This document shows, piece after piece, positions 1 to 8,184 of a stretch of 64,000 nt of DNA (position 1 is the stretch's first letter; the number at the start of each line of letters is the position of its first letter). The DNA comes from Cupriavidus sp. WKF15 (GTDB taxonomy: Bacteria > Pseudomonadota > Gammaproteobacteria > Burkholderiales > Burkholderiaceae). A program made the position numbers and the translations under genes. Location: positions 434,001 to 498,000 of the forward strand of contig NZ_CP119572.1 in assembly GCF_029278605.1 (NCBI RefSeq), in the 5' to 3' direction. The notes beneath the pieces were generated by a model. It did no database searches and was not told the origin of the DNA. It saw only the letters and a program-made list of their open reading frames with translations.

Positions 1-1094
1 TCGCGCAGACGCTGGCGCAGGCCGCGCCCGGCGACCTCGATCATGTCTACTTTGTTTCTGGCGGTTCCGAGGCGGTCGAGGCCGCGCTCAAGCTCGCGCG
101 CCAGTATTTCGTTGAACTGGGGCAGGGCAGCCGCCGCCATTTCATCGCGCGGCGCCAGAGCTATCACGGCAATACGCTCGGCGCGCTGGCCATCGGCGGC
201 AATGCGTGGCGCCGCGAGCCGTTCCTGCCGCTGCTGGTGCCGGCGCACCATGTGTCGCCGTGCTATGCCTACCGCGACCAGGCGGCCGGCGAGACCGACC
301 ATCAGTACGCACAACGGCTGGCCGACGAACTGGAGGCCAAGATCCTGGAACTCGGCCCCGTGAGCGTGGCGGCCTTTGTCGCAGAAACCGTGGTCGGTGC
401 CACGGCCGGTGCCGTGCCGCCGGTGGCGGACTACCTCAAGCGCATCCGCGCCGTGTGCGACAAGTACGGCGTGCTGCTGATCCTGGACGAGGTCATGTCC
501 GGCATGGGGCGCACCGGCTATCTCTTTGCCTGCGAGGAGGACGGCGTGGTGCCCGACATCGTCACCATTGCCAAGGGTCTCGGCGGCGGCTACCAGCCGA
601 TCGGCGCGATGATCTCCACGCGCCGGATCTACGACACCATCGTGGCCGGCAGCGGCTTCTTCCAGCACGGCCACACGTATATCGGCCATGCCACCGCATG
701 CGCGGCTGCGCTGGCCGTCCAGCGCACCATTGCCGAAGACAAGCTGCTGGCCAATGTGCGCGAGCGCGGCGAGCAGCTGCGCGCGCGCCTGCGCGAGGCG
801 CTTGGCAGTCATCCGAATGTTGGCGACATCCGCGGCCGTGGCTTGTTCGTCGGCGTGGAATTCGTTGCCGACCGCGTCAGCAAGGCCACGCTCGACCCCA
901 AGCTCAAGACCCACGCGAAGCTGAAGGCCGCGGCGATGCAGAACGGCCTGCTGGTCTATCCGATGGGCGGCACTGTCGATGGCGTCAACGGCGACCACGT
1001 GCTGTTCGCACCGCCGTTCATCTGCACGGCGCGGGACATTGACGAGATCGTCGAGCGGTTTGCGGGGGCGGTTGCGGCTGTCTTGCCGACGTAA
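1..1094 (+). CDS. Class III (omega) aminotransferase, 3' part
   Basis: The gene enters the window already open; reading frame 3 gives a continuous protein from the first bases to a TAA at 1092. It belongs to the PLP-dependent class III aminotransferases, which move an amino group between an amine or omega-amino acid and a keto acid. The motif FVSGGSEAVEAALKLAR near the start is the PLP phosphate-binding region, LILDEVMSGMGRTG carries the conserved Asp that holds the cofactor nitrogen, and IAKGLGGGYQPIGAM carries the Schiff-base lysine (codon 573-575). The C-terminal small domain is complete. The N-terminal substrate-defining part is missing, so I cannot choose between omega-amino acid:pyruvate, GABA or diamine transaminase. 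The next gene in the same direction starts about 265 bases later behind its own promoter, so this one is probably not part of the pilin operon. Confidence 0.93.
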   Translation, partial: AQTLAQAAPGDLDHVYFVSGGSEAVEAALKLARQYFVELGQGSRRHFIARRQSYHGNTLGALAIGGNAWRREPFLPLLVPAHHVSPCYAYRDQAAGETDHQYAQRLADELEAKILELGPVSVAAFVAETVVGATAGAVPPVADYLKRIRAVCDKYGVLLILDEVMSGMGRTGYLFACEEDGVVPDIVTIAKGLGGGYQPIGAMISTRRIYDTIVAGSGFFQHGHTYIGHATACAAALAVQRTIAEDKLLANVRERGEQLRARLREALGSHPNVGDIRGRGLFVGVEFVADRVSKATLDPKLKTHAKLKAAAMQNGLLVYPMGGTVDGVNGDHVLFAPPFICTARDIDEIVERFAGAVAAVLPT

Positions 1095-1176
1095 CTACGC
1101 CGGGATTGTGATGCTGCGGCGACATGGGTGGTCTGTCTTGTAGCCGCAACGCCGCGTCGTCGGCATAGCAATTTCT

Positions 1177-1205
1177 TTGACCCTTGCAAAAGCGTGGCTT
1201 ACACT
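1177..1205 (+). promoter_or_regulatory. Sigma70-type promoter in front of the pilin operon
   Basis: TTGACC (1177-1182), a 17-base spacer and TACACT (1200-1205) match the -35 and -10 consensus at four to five of six positions each with ideal spacing. Transcription would begin near 1212, leaving a leader of about 50 or 150 bases depending on which pilE start is used. This is the best promoter match I found in the intergenic stretch 1095-1359, which otherwise holds no gene. Confidence 0.6.
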
Positions 1206-1359
1206 TCGCGCCATAGCGCTGGAAATAGGTCATCCGGCACATAATAAGCATCGGAGCGCGAGCATGGGACATAGAAGCCCTGCAGTGCGACACGACAGCA
1301 GGGTCAAGTTTTTAGGGCTGTCGTTTCGGGTCATAGGGGAATATCGGTCTTCCACTGGC

Positions 1360-1809
1360 ATGCGATGCCGGTGCGGGCATGCGCGTTCGCGTCATGCCAG
1401 GCCGGCGTTCGGGTTCACGCTGATCGAGCTGATGATCACGGTGGCGATCATCGCCATCCTGGCCACCATCGCGTATCCCTCCTACACGCAGTACGTCATC
1501 CGCAGCAACCGCTCTGCTGCGCAGAGTTTCATACTGGGCGTTGCCAACCAGCAGGAACAGTACAGCCTGGACGCCCGCCAGTACGCGACCACGCTGACGA
1601 CGCTTGGTGTCACGGTCCCTTCGGAGGTTTCCCGCAACTACGCCGTCACGCTGACTGCGAACAATGCGGCGACACCGCCCACCTATACCGTCACCGCCAC
1701 GCCCACTGGCGGCCAGCTCGCCAGTGACACGAATTGTTTGGCACTGACGGTGGACCAGACCGGCACCAAGGGCATCAGCGGTCCGGGGCCCCTGACAAGT
1801 TGCTGGTGA
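1360..1809 (+). CDS. pilE: Type IV (minor) pilin, PilE-like
   Basis: Prepilin with a basic leader ending in glycine followed by FTLIELMITV: the PilD cleavage site, N-methyl-Phe and the conserved Glu5, then a hydrophobic N-terminal helix. The globular part is about 130 residues, with a cysteine pair near the C-terminus (DTNCLAL and TSCW) that would close the D-region disulfide loop of type IV pilins. From 1360 the leader is 18 residues, but there is no good ribosome site there; the in-frame ATG at 1264 has GGAG seven bases upstream and would give a 50-residue leader, so the start is unsettled. It is the first gene of a run of minor-pilin genes and is more likely the minor pilin PilE than the major subunit, because fimT, pilV, pilW, pilX and pilY1 follow directly. 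It is exported through the inner membrane and built into the pilus tip complex. Confidence 0.85.
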   Translation: MRCRCGHARSRHARPAFGFTLIELMITVAIIAILATIAYPSYTQYVIRSNRSAAQSFILGVANQQEQYSLDARQYATTLTTLGVTVPSEVSRNYAVTLTANNAATPPTYTVTATPTGGQLASDTNCLALTVDQTGTKGISGPGPLTSCW

Positions 1810-1815
1810 GCGGCC

Positions 1816-2292
1816 ATGATCTTTTTCAAATGCCTTTCACCAGCGTCCAGGCGGAGCTGCGGCTTCACGCTCATCGAACTGATGACCACGGTGCTTATCG
1901 CGGCCATTCTGCTGTCCGCCGGTACGCCCTACTTCAGAGATTTCATACTGGGCCAGCGGATACGTGCAGCGGCTTCCGATCTGGCATCCAGCCTGGTCTA
2001 TGCGCGCAGTGAGGCGGTCAAGCGCAACACCGGGGTCACTATCGCTCCGGCCGCCGGCGGCTGGCAGAACGGCTGGACCGTGACCGTCGGAACTGCCCTG
2101 CTGAGCAGCCACGACGCCTTTACCGGCTTGACCCTGACGGGGCCAGTCGGGGGAATGGTCTACAACAGCAATGGTCGCCTGGCCGCAGCGCCAACGCCTT
2201 TCGGCATTTCCGCATCCGGTAGCTCCGTCATTCCACGTTGCGTGAGCGTCGACCTGAGTGGCCTGCCAAGTAACGTGGCGGGGAGCTGCTGA
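1816..2292 (+). CDS. fimT: GspH/FimT-family minor pseudopilin
   Basis: 158 residues. The leader MIFFKCLSPASRRSCG ends at the prepilin peptidase site and is followed by FTLIELMTTV with Glu5, then a hydrophobic helix and the GspH/FimT-type sequence RAAASDLASSLVYARSEAVKRN that marks this family. Members are minor pilins (FimT or FimU) that prime pilus assembly; some FimT proteins bind DNA during natural transformation. The gene begins six bases after the pilE stop, and its own TGA overlaps the pilV ATG (TGATG at 2290-2294), so the genes are translationally coupled. I cannot separate FimT from FimU on sequence alone. Confidence 0.85.
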   Translation: MIFFKCLSPASRRSCGFTLIELMTTVLIAAILLSAGTPYFRDFILGQRIRAAASDLASSLVYARSEAVKRNTGVTIAPAAGGWQNGWTVTVGTALLSSHDAFTGLTLTGPVGGMVYNSNGRLAAAPTPFGISASGSSVIPRCVSVDLSGLPSNVAGSC

Positions 2293-2879
2293 TGCGCTGC
2301 TTAACACCAATGCGGAAATCCGAAGGCGGATTCGGCCTGATCGAGGCGCTGGTCACGCTGATCGTCCTCCTGCTTGGGCTGCTCGGACTGGTGACACTGA
2401 TGCTGGCCAGCCAGCGGGCCGAGTCCGAGTCTTACCAGCGTGCCCAGGCACTTATCCTGTTGCAGGACATGGTTGAGCGCATCAATGCCAACCGCTCGGC
2501 AGCCGGCTGCTATGCGATCACCATCGACACCGCAAACGGCGTGCCTTATCTGGGCACCGGCGCAGGCACGCTGCCCACGTGTTCGCTGGGTACGATCCAG
2601 GCCTACACCCTCGCCAACAATGACCTCGCCGCCTGGAACAACCTGCTTGCGGGCGCGGCCGAGGCCAGCGGCGCCAGCAATGTCGGCGCCATGATCGGCG
2701 CGCGCGGGTGCATCAGCCTCGGCGCAGCGCCAAGTACCTACGTGGTCAGCGTCGCCTGGCAAGGTAAGAACAAGACCGCCGCGCCGGTCGCGGGTCTGCC
2801 ATGCGGCAAGGGGCTGTATGGAGCTGAAACGCAGCGGCGGGTGGTGAGCGCCACGCTGCAGATTGCCAACCTCAACTAA
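2292..2879 (+). CDS. pilV: Type IV pilus modification/minor pilin PilV
   Basis: 195 residues. A 13-residue leader ends in GG and is followed by FGLIEALVTLIVLLLGLLGL, the PilV-type N-terminal helix with Glu5. The continuation LLQDMVERINANR matches PilV proteins. PilV joins PilW, PilX and FimT/FimU in the minor-pilin complex that initiates pilus polymerisation and carries PilY1 to the tip. The start overlaps the fimT stop and is preceded by GGGAG. Three cysteines in the globular domain may form disulfides in the periplasm. Membership of PilV rather than another minor pilin is supported by order as well as sequence. Confidence 0.87.
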   Translation: MRCLTPMRKSEGGFGLIEALVTLIVLLLGLLGLVTLMLASQRAESESYQRAQALILLQDMVERINANRSAAGCYAITIDTANGVPYLGTGAGTLPTCSLGTIQAYTLANNDLAAWNNLLAGAAEASGASNVGAMIGARGCISLGAAPSTYVVSVAWQGKNKTAAPVAGLPCGKGLYGAETQRRVVSATLQIANLN

Positions 2880-2887
2880 CGGCTGCC

Positions 2888-3943
2888 GTGACGACTCCTG
2901 CCACCTTGCGCCCGCTCTCGTCCATGCGTCGCCGCCAGACCGGCATGTCGTTGGTGGAGCTGATGGTTGCCATTGCTATCGGGCTGTTCCTGCTGGCGGG
3001 CATCACGGCGCTGATCAGCCAGCAAAGCAGTGCGCGCGCCGAACTGGACAAATCGAGCCGGCAGATCGAGAGCGGACGCTATGCCTTCACGGTGTTGCAG
3101 GACGACATCGAGCACGCTGGCTACTACGGGCGCTTCGGTGGCACGATGACGGCATCCGCCATATTGCCGGATCCGTGCTCGGTTGCCACGGCCAGCGTGA
3201 CCGACGCGCTGGCCCTGCCTCTCCAGGGGTATGACGCGCCGACTACCGTGCCGGCGCCCCTGTCCGCTTGTCTGGATGACGCCAATCATGTTCCCGGAAC
3301 GGACATCCTTGTCACCAGGCGCCTTGAAACTGACGATGCACTGGCCTCGCCGGCCACCGGGGTGGCGGGCCAGATCTATGTGCAGACTACGCCTGCAGAC
3401 AAGAAAATCGGGATCGGTCCCGACCCCACGCCGGCCACACCATCCACCTACACGCTGGTACAGAAGGACGCGACGACGCCAGCGCCGTTGTGGCGTTACG
3501 TGCAGTCGATCTATTTCATCAGCCCCTGCAATCGCTTCGCAGCGGGCGCTACTGTCTGCACGTCTGCCGCCGACGGCGGCAAGCCCGTGCCGACGTTGAA
3601 GCGCCTTGAGCTCACCGCCTCCGGCGGAGTTCCGGCTTTCGTGATCACGCCGCTCGTTGACGGTATCCAGAACATGCAGCTGGACTATGGCGTCGATGCA
3701 ATCGGCGCCGGCACGCCGGCGGTGCCGTTCATCGCCGCCCCCGCACTCGCGGACTGGCCAAACGTGATGGCCGTGCAGATCAGCCTGCTGGCGCGCAACA
3801 CGGATGCATCGGCGGGCTATTCCGACACGAAGACCTACAGCATGGGGAGCGCCGGATCGGTCGGCCCGTTCTCGGATGCGTACAAGCGCCACGTCTATAC
3901 CGGCACCGTACGTGTCATCAACCCCAGTAGCCGGAGAGAATGA
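2888..3943 (+). CDS. pilW: Type IV pilus assembly protein PilW
   Basis: Up to 351 residues. The prepilin site is RRRQTG followed by MSLVELMVAIAIGLFLLAGI, with Glu5 kept and Met rather than Phe as first mature residue. The segment DIEHAGYYG shortly after is typical of PilW. The large globular domain is characteristic of PilW compared with the smaller FimT and PilV. The GTG at 2888 gives a 19-residue leader; the ATG at 2924 would give a seven-residue leader, and neither has a clear ribosome site. It starts nine bases after pilV and overlaps pilX by four bases (ATGA), consistent with one transcript and with the protein acting as the bridge between other minor pilins and PilX/PilY1. Confidence 0.85.
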   Translation: MTTPATLRPLSSMRRRQTGMSLVELMVAIAIGLFLLAGITALISQQSSARAELDKSSRQIESGRYAFTVLQDDIEHAGYYGRFGGTMTASAILPDPCSVATASVTDALALPLQGYDAPTTVPAPLSACLDDANHVPGTDILVTRRLETDDALASPATGVAGQIYVQTTPADKKIGIGPDPTPATPSTYTLVQKDATTPAPLWRYVQSIYFISPCNRFAAGATVCTSAADGGKPVPTLKRLELTASGGVPAFVITPLVDGIQNMQLDYGVDAIGAGTPAVPFIAAPALADWPNVMAVQISLLARNTDASAGYSDTKTYSMGSAGSVGPFSDAYKRHVYTGTVRVINPSSRRE

Positions 3944-4419
3944 TCATGAAGCGCAAGTTGCTGGCGCGCGGCAACCAGCACCGGGGCATCAGCCTGGTGG
4001 TTGGCCTGGTGATGCTGATCGTGCTGACCCTTTTGGTCGTGTCCGCAGTGCGCATGAGCAATTCCAGCTTGCGCATCGTCGGGAACCAGCAGGCCCGGGC
4101 GGAAGCCAGTGCAGCGGCACAACAGGCGATCGAGAAAGTCATCGGCTCTGCGGCGAATTTCTACACTCCTGCCGCGCAAAGCTTCGACATCGACATCAAC
4201 AACGACGGCATCGCGGACTACGCGGTGCAGACAGCCGCACCGGCTTGTCTGCAGATGGTGGCGGCGGACGGCTACAGCTATGAATTCTCCCAGTCCGCAC
4301 CTCAGGACACTTACTGGGACGTCACGGCCGTTGCGACGGACAAGCGGGGCAGCGGTGTCACCGTCACCGTTCATCAAGGTGTGAAGGTGCGAATGGATTC
4401 GACCGCCACGTGCACATAA
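3940..4419 (+). CDS. pilX: Type IV pilus assembly protein PilX
   Basis: 159 residues. The N-terminus has the basic leader, a GI cleavage site and a long hydrophobic helix (ISLVVGLVMLIVLTLLVVSA) of the PilX_N type, then RMSNSSLRIVGNQQARAEA, the usual PilX continuation. Position 5 of the mature protein is valine, not glutamate, unlike the other pilins of this operon. The start ATG overlaps the pilW stop (ATGA, 3940-3943); a second ATG lies at 3946. PilX links the minor-pilin complex to the adhesin PilY1, which follows about 50 bases downstream. Confidence 0.83.
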   Translation: MIMKRKLLARGNQHRGISLVVGLVMLIVLTLLVVSAVRMSNSSLRIVGNQQARAEASAAAQQAIEKVIGSAANFYTPAAQSFDIDINNDGIADYAVQTAAPACLQMVAADGYSYEFSQSAPQDTYWDVTAVATDKRGSGVTVTVHQGVKVRMDSTATCT

Positions 4420-4470
4420 GACGGCATGGGCGCTTAAGAACAAAATTTTCGGGATCGCCGGGGGCTAACT

Positions 4471-7400
4471 ATGTCCATTCTCAAACTCTGCCGGACCGTC
4501 GCACTGGTCCTGCTGGCACTTATACCAATCGTCGGGCATCCGGAGGACACGGACATCTTCACGGTTCAGCCTTCTGGATCAGCCACTTCGGCGCCCAACA
4601 TCCTGTTTATCCTGGATAACACGGCAAACTGGTCCAAGGCATCGCAACACTGGGTGGGTTCTGCCACGCAAGGGCAGGCCGAGTTGAAGGCAATCGCCAA
4701 TTTTGTCGCGAACCTGAAGCAGCCCGTCAATGTCGGGGTCATGATGCTGACTGCGCCTGGCGGCGGCCGCGATGGCGGATATGTGCGATTTGGCGTGCGC
4801 GACATGTCGTCGTCCAGCAATAACCTGGCACTGCAGAAGATCGTTGGCGGTATCGACGTCAATGCGCCGGACGAGGAAATCAGCCAATCGTCGGGCGATT
4901 ATGCCAACGCCTTGTACGAGACCTGGCTTTATCTGACCGGGTCGGCCACCAGCTGGGCCGGAATGGATCCGATGGCCGACTTCGCTGGCAACGGCGGTAC
5001 GAAACAAGACAATCTCACGACATCGTCCACGAGTGGAGGCGGATTGACGTCGGGCTTTGCGTACAGGGGATCTGCCGCCGGTTCCGGCTACAACAGTCCG
5101 CTGGGCGGCGGCTGCGGCAAGACATACATCGTCTTCATCGGCAATAACCGCCAGGGCCAGCTTCCGCCGGTGCCCGGTACTTCAGATCCCGCGGCGACCA
5201 CGCTTACCAAGTACAAGTACTCGTCCGTGCCCGATGTCCAGTCAGCCTGGACGCGCTTCCTGCGGTTGCGTCCCGACCTGGGGGCCGGCAGCACCGCAGC
5301 GGCGAACGGCTCGATCATCACCTATACCATCGACGCCTGGCACGACCAGCAGAATGCCGACTTCACCACCATGATGAAGAACATGGCATTCCAGGGAGGC
5401 GGCGACTATTTTCAGGCCGGTAGCGACGACGCCCTGAACCTGGCGTTGCAAAAGATCCTGAATCGGATCCTTGCGTACAACTCGGTCTTTGCTTCGGTTT
5501 CGCTTCCTGTGTCCGTCAGCGTGCGCGGCACTTATCTGAACCAGGTCTATCTGGGCATGTTCCGCCCCGACAGCGATGCCAAGCCGAACTGGGTGGGCAA
5601 TCTCAAGCAGTATCAGTTGAACGCCGACAAGACGACTACTCCGCCGACAGTCTTCCTGGCAGATGCCAGCGGTGTAGCGGCGGAAAACCAGAACACTGGC
5701 TTCGTCAACCCTGACGTGACGAGCATCTGGACGGTTCCGTCCAGCTTTTGGGATCTCACGAACTATCCTCTGTCCCAGGGATCAGGTGGCAGCTCCGACG
5801 CGCCGGACGGCGACCTTGTTGAAAAGGGCGGGGCGGGACAGAGTCTTCGTACCACCTTTCCGACGGACCAGTCTAGCCGCGCCGTCTATACCTGCATGGG
5901 AACCTGCAGCCAGGGCTCCACGCTTTCCGGGAGTCTCTTCAATACAGCCAATGCATCGATCGTCGCATCCATGCTTGGTCTGTCCACGGGTACCAGCAAG
6001 GATTCGGTCATCAACTGGGTTCGCGGCGGCAATGTCAAGGTCGATGACCCCAACGTTGCCAATCCTTCGGCGCCGACGAAATACAATATCCGCGGCTTTG
6101 CCCATGGCGACGTTCTTCATTCGCGGCCTGCGGTCATTAACTATGCCCGGACGACCGACGACGTGGTGGTGTTCTACGGTTCGAATGACGGCATGCTCCA
6201 TGCCGTGAAGGGCGGCCCGGCCGGGGGCAATGAACTGTGGAGTTTCATCCCGTCGGAGCACTTCCCGAAGTTTGGTCGTATGTATGACCATTCGCCGACG
6301 ATTTCTTCTACGAATCCAAAGCCCTATTTCGTCGATGGTTCCGCCACGGTCTATACGTATTCGACCAGCATCGACGGGAAGATCGATGCGACGCGCGGCG
6401 ACAAGGCTTACCTTTTCCTCACGATGCGGCGTGGTGGCCGCTTCATCTACGCGCTGGATGTCAGTGATCCGGCAACGCCAAAGTTCCTCTGGAAGCACAG
6501 CAATACGGATACCGGCTTCAGCGAACTGGGCCAGGCCTGGTCCGACCTGCGCGTTGCAAAGATCCGCGCCTCGTCGAATCCCGTGCTGATTTTCGGCCTC
6601 GGCTATGATCCGGACGCGAATGATCCCATGACTCAGAAGACGGCAGCCATGGGCCGCGGCGTCATGGTACTGGACGCTGTGACTGGCATACCTGTCTGGC
6701 AGGCGGGCGTCGCCGCCACCACCGGTGCGACTGGCCTTAACGTGCCCGGCATGTCCTATGCGATTCCTGCCAACATGGCGATCATCGATTCGGACCGGGA
6801 CGGTTACATTGACCGCATCTACGCTGCCGATACCGGTGCCAATATCTGGCGCATCAATATCAGCAACGCGACCCCTTCGAACTGGACCGTGTCCTTGCTG
6901 GCGGCATTGGGCGGCACGGGCGCCGATGCACGAAAGTTCTTCTATGCGCCCGACGTGGTACCGCCGTCGACGACAAATCCCTCCACCGATACCCTGCTGA
7001 TCGGGTCCGGCGATCGGGAGCATCCCTTCGATACCAGTGTTCAGAACCGCTACTACATGATCAAGGACGACCATGCGCTCAACGCGGTGCCGTCGACCAC
7101 GATCACGGAGGGCCCGCTCGGCTCCAGTACCGGTACGGCTGGACAACTCTATGACGCCACCGCCAACCTGATCCAGGTCGGGACTGCGGATCAGGTCAAG
7201 GCAGCCAGCGCCGCGCTGACCGCTGCCAGCGGGTGGTATATCGTCCTGGGCACGGGCGAGAAGGTGGTCAGCGGCTCGGCCACGCTGTCGGGAACGGTCA
7301 TGTTCGGTACCAACACGCCGAAGGCGGCCGCGCCGAACTCCTGCACCGGAGACCTCGGCGAAGCGCGCCTCTACCAGCTGAATTACCTGAACGGCGCTGC

Positions 7401-7617
7401 CATACAGGATGTCAACAAGAGTGGCAGCCTGACTACCGCTGACCGGTATCAGGTTCGTGCAGGGGGTGGTTTCCCGCCAACACCGGTTCCAGTAGCCGTG
7501 AAGATTGGTGACGCGACATACGATGCCGCCATCAGCGGCACGCAGGTGCTGACCCCGGCCGGGCCGCGGCTGGGACGCCGTTACCGCATCTATTGGCGCA
7601 AGGGCATCGACGGATGA
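4471..7617 (+). CDS. pilY1: Type IV pilus tip adhesin PilY1
   Basis: 1048 residues with a signal peptide (CRTVALVLLALIPIVG). The N-terminal third resembles a von Willebrand A domain, beginning ILFILDNTANWS, but the metal-site pattern DxSxS reads DNTAN, so the MIDAS is degenerate. The C-terminal half is the PilC/PilY1 beta-propeller, with blades such as VVFYGSNDGMLHAVKGG and LWSFIPSEHFPKFG. DSDRDGYID at residues 773-781 fits the DxDxDGxxD calcium loop that in Pseudomonas PilY1 controls extension versus retraction. The protein is secreted and sits at the pilus tip, where it takes part in adhesion and surface sensing. GGGGG lies before the ATG. A strong hairpin follows the stop, ending the operon. 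Confidence 0.92.
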   Translation: MSILKLCRTVALVLLALIPIVGHPEDTDIFTVQPSGSATSAPNILFILDNTANWSKASQHWVGSATQGQAELKAIANFVANLKQPVNVGVMMLTAPGGGRDGGYVRFGVRDMSSSSNNLALQKIVGGIDVNAPDEEISQSSGDYANALYETWLYLTGSATSWAGMDPMADFAGNGGTKQDNLTTSSTSGGGLTSGFAYRGSAAGSGYNSPLGGGCGKTYIVFIGNNRQGQLPPVPGTSDPAATTLTKYKYSSVPDVQSAWTRFLRLRPDLGAGSTAAANGSIITYTIDAWHDQQNADFTTMMKNMAFQGGGDYFQAGSDDALNLALQKILNRILAYNSVFASVSLPVSVSVRGTYLNQVYLGMFRPDSDAKPNWVGNLKQYQLNADKTTTPPTVFLADASGVAAENQNTGFVNPDVTSIWTVPSSFWDLTNYPLSQGSGGSSDAPDGDLVEKGGAGQSLRTTFPTDQSSRAVYTCMGTCSQGSTLSGSLFNTANASIVASMLGLSTGTSKDSVINWVRGGNVKVDDPNVANPSAPTKYNIRGFAHGDVLHSRPAVINYARTTDDVVVFYGSNDGMLHAVKGGPAGGNELWSFIPSEHFPKFGRMYDHSPTISSTNPKPYFVDGSATVYTYSTSIDGKIDATRGDKAYLFLTMRRGGRFIYALDVSDPATPKFLWKHSNTDTGFSELGQAWSDLRVAKIRASSNPVLIFGLGYDPDANDPMTQKTAAMGRGVMVLDAVTGIPVWQAGVAATTGATGLNVPGMSYAIPANMAIIDSDRDGYIDRIYAADTGANIWRINISNATPSNWTVSLLAALGGTGADARKFFYAPDVVPPSTTNPSTDTLLIGSGDREHPFDTSVQNRYYMIKDDHALNAVPSTTITEGPLGSSTGTAGQLYDATANLIQVGTADQVKAASAALTAASGWYIVLGTGEKVVSGSATLSGTVMFGTNTPKAAAPNSCTGDLGEARLYQLNYLNGAAIQDVNKSGSLTTADRYQVRAGGGFPPTPVPVAVKIGDATYDAAISGTQVLTPAGPRLGRRYRIYWRKGIDG

Positions 7618-7622
7618 CAAAC

Positions 7623-7649
7623 CGATGGGCATGCTTGGCATGCCCATCG
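7623..7649 (+). terminator. Hairpin terminator of the pilin operon
   Basis: An uninterrupted 11-bp inverted repeat (CGATGGGCATG at 7623-7633 and CATGCCCATCG at 7639-7649) encloses the loop CTTGG, five bases after the pilY1 stop. The tail (CCATTTGG) is only weakly T-rich, so termination may be imperfect. Confidence 0.65.
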
Positions 7650-7813
7650 CCATTTGGCTGCCCGGTCAAGCGTAGCGATACAAATGGCTACTGCCACTCT
7701 CCTTGCCGAGCTACTCCTTCGGCACACCGCAGCCTCCCACTGGCGGCATGCAGCCGCCGCTGCCACAATGATTGTTTGGGGCTGATCCCTCCCACCACCC
7801 CGCTAACGGCAAG

Positions 7814-8119
7814 ATGCGGTGGCGGAATTGGTGGCGGAATTCTCAAGTGATCCTTCGACTTCTCATTCTCCTGTTGCTGTCATGGCAGCTTGCCTCGGCC
7901 ACCGAGGCACCTGCCAGTGGCGCTTCTGGTCAGGCTCGCAATCCTGCTTCCGCCGCGCAAGCCGCGAGGCCCGAGCGCTCAAGCCCGAACCAGTACTCCC
8001 TGCGTCCCGGCAATGATGGCCAGGCCGGAAGCGGCTTCGGTCTGAAGCTCAGACCCGGAGGCGCCTTGCGGGACGATGACAGCAGCCCCAGTGACCGGCT
8101 TGGCTATCCCCGCAGGTAG
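7814..8119 (+). CDS. Small secreted protein, unknown function
   Basis: I do not recognise a family. The predicted protein has 101 residues: a basic start MRWRNWWRNSQV, a strongly hydrophobic core LRLLILLLLSWQLASA ending in a signal-peptidase-like A-x-A site, then a short polar, Pro/Ser/Gly-rich tail with no cysteine. That layout is a plausible Sec-exported small protein. There is no strong ribosome site, and a GTG at 7853 could also start it. It lies alone between the pilin operon terminator and the following aminotransferase, about 65 bases from that gene. It could still be a chance frame in GC-rich DNA. Confidence 0.4.
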   Translation: MRWRNWWRNSQVILRLLILLLLSWQLASATEAPASGASGQARNPASAAQAARPERSSPNQYSLRPGNDGQAGSGFGLKLRPGGALRDDDSSPSDRLGYPRR

Positions 8120-8184
8120 GCGGCAGCGGCAAGGGGCCACGCTTTCCGGTACCCTTGCGATTCCCCGCCAAGCTGAGGAGTCCC

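Noticed and set aside
5782..7653. A 623-codon minus-strand frame opposite pilY1
   Set aside because: Shadow of pilY1; no recognisable motif and no ribosome site.
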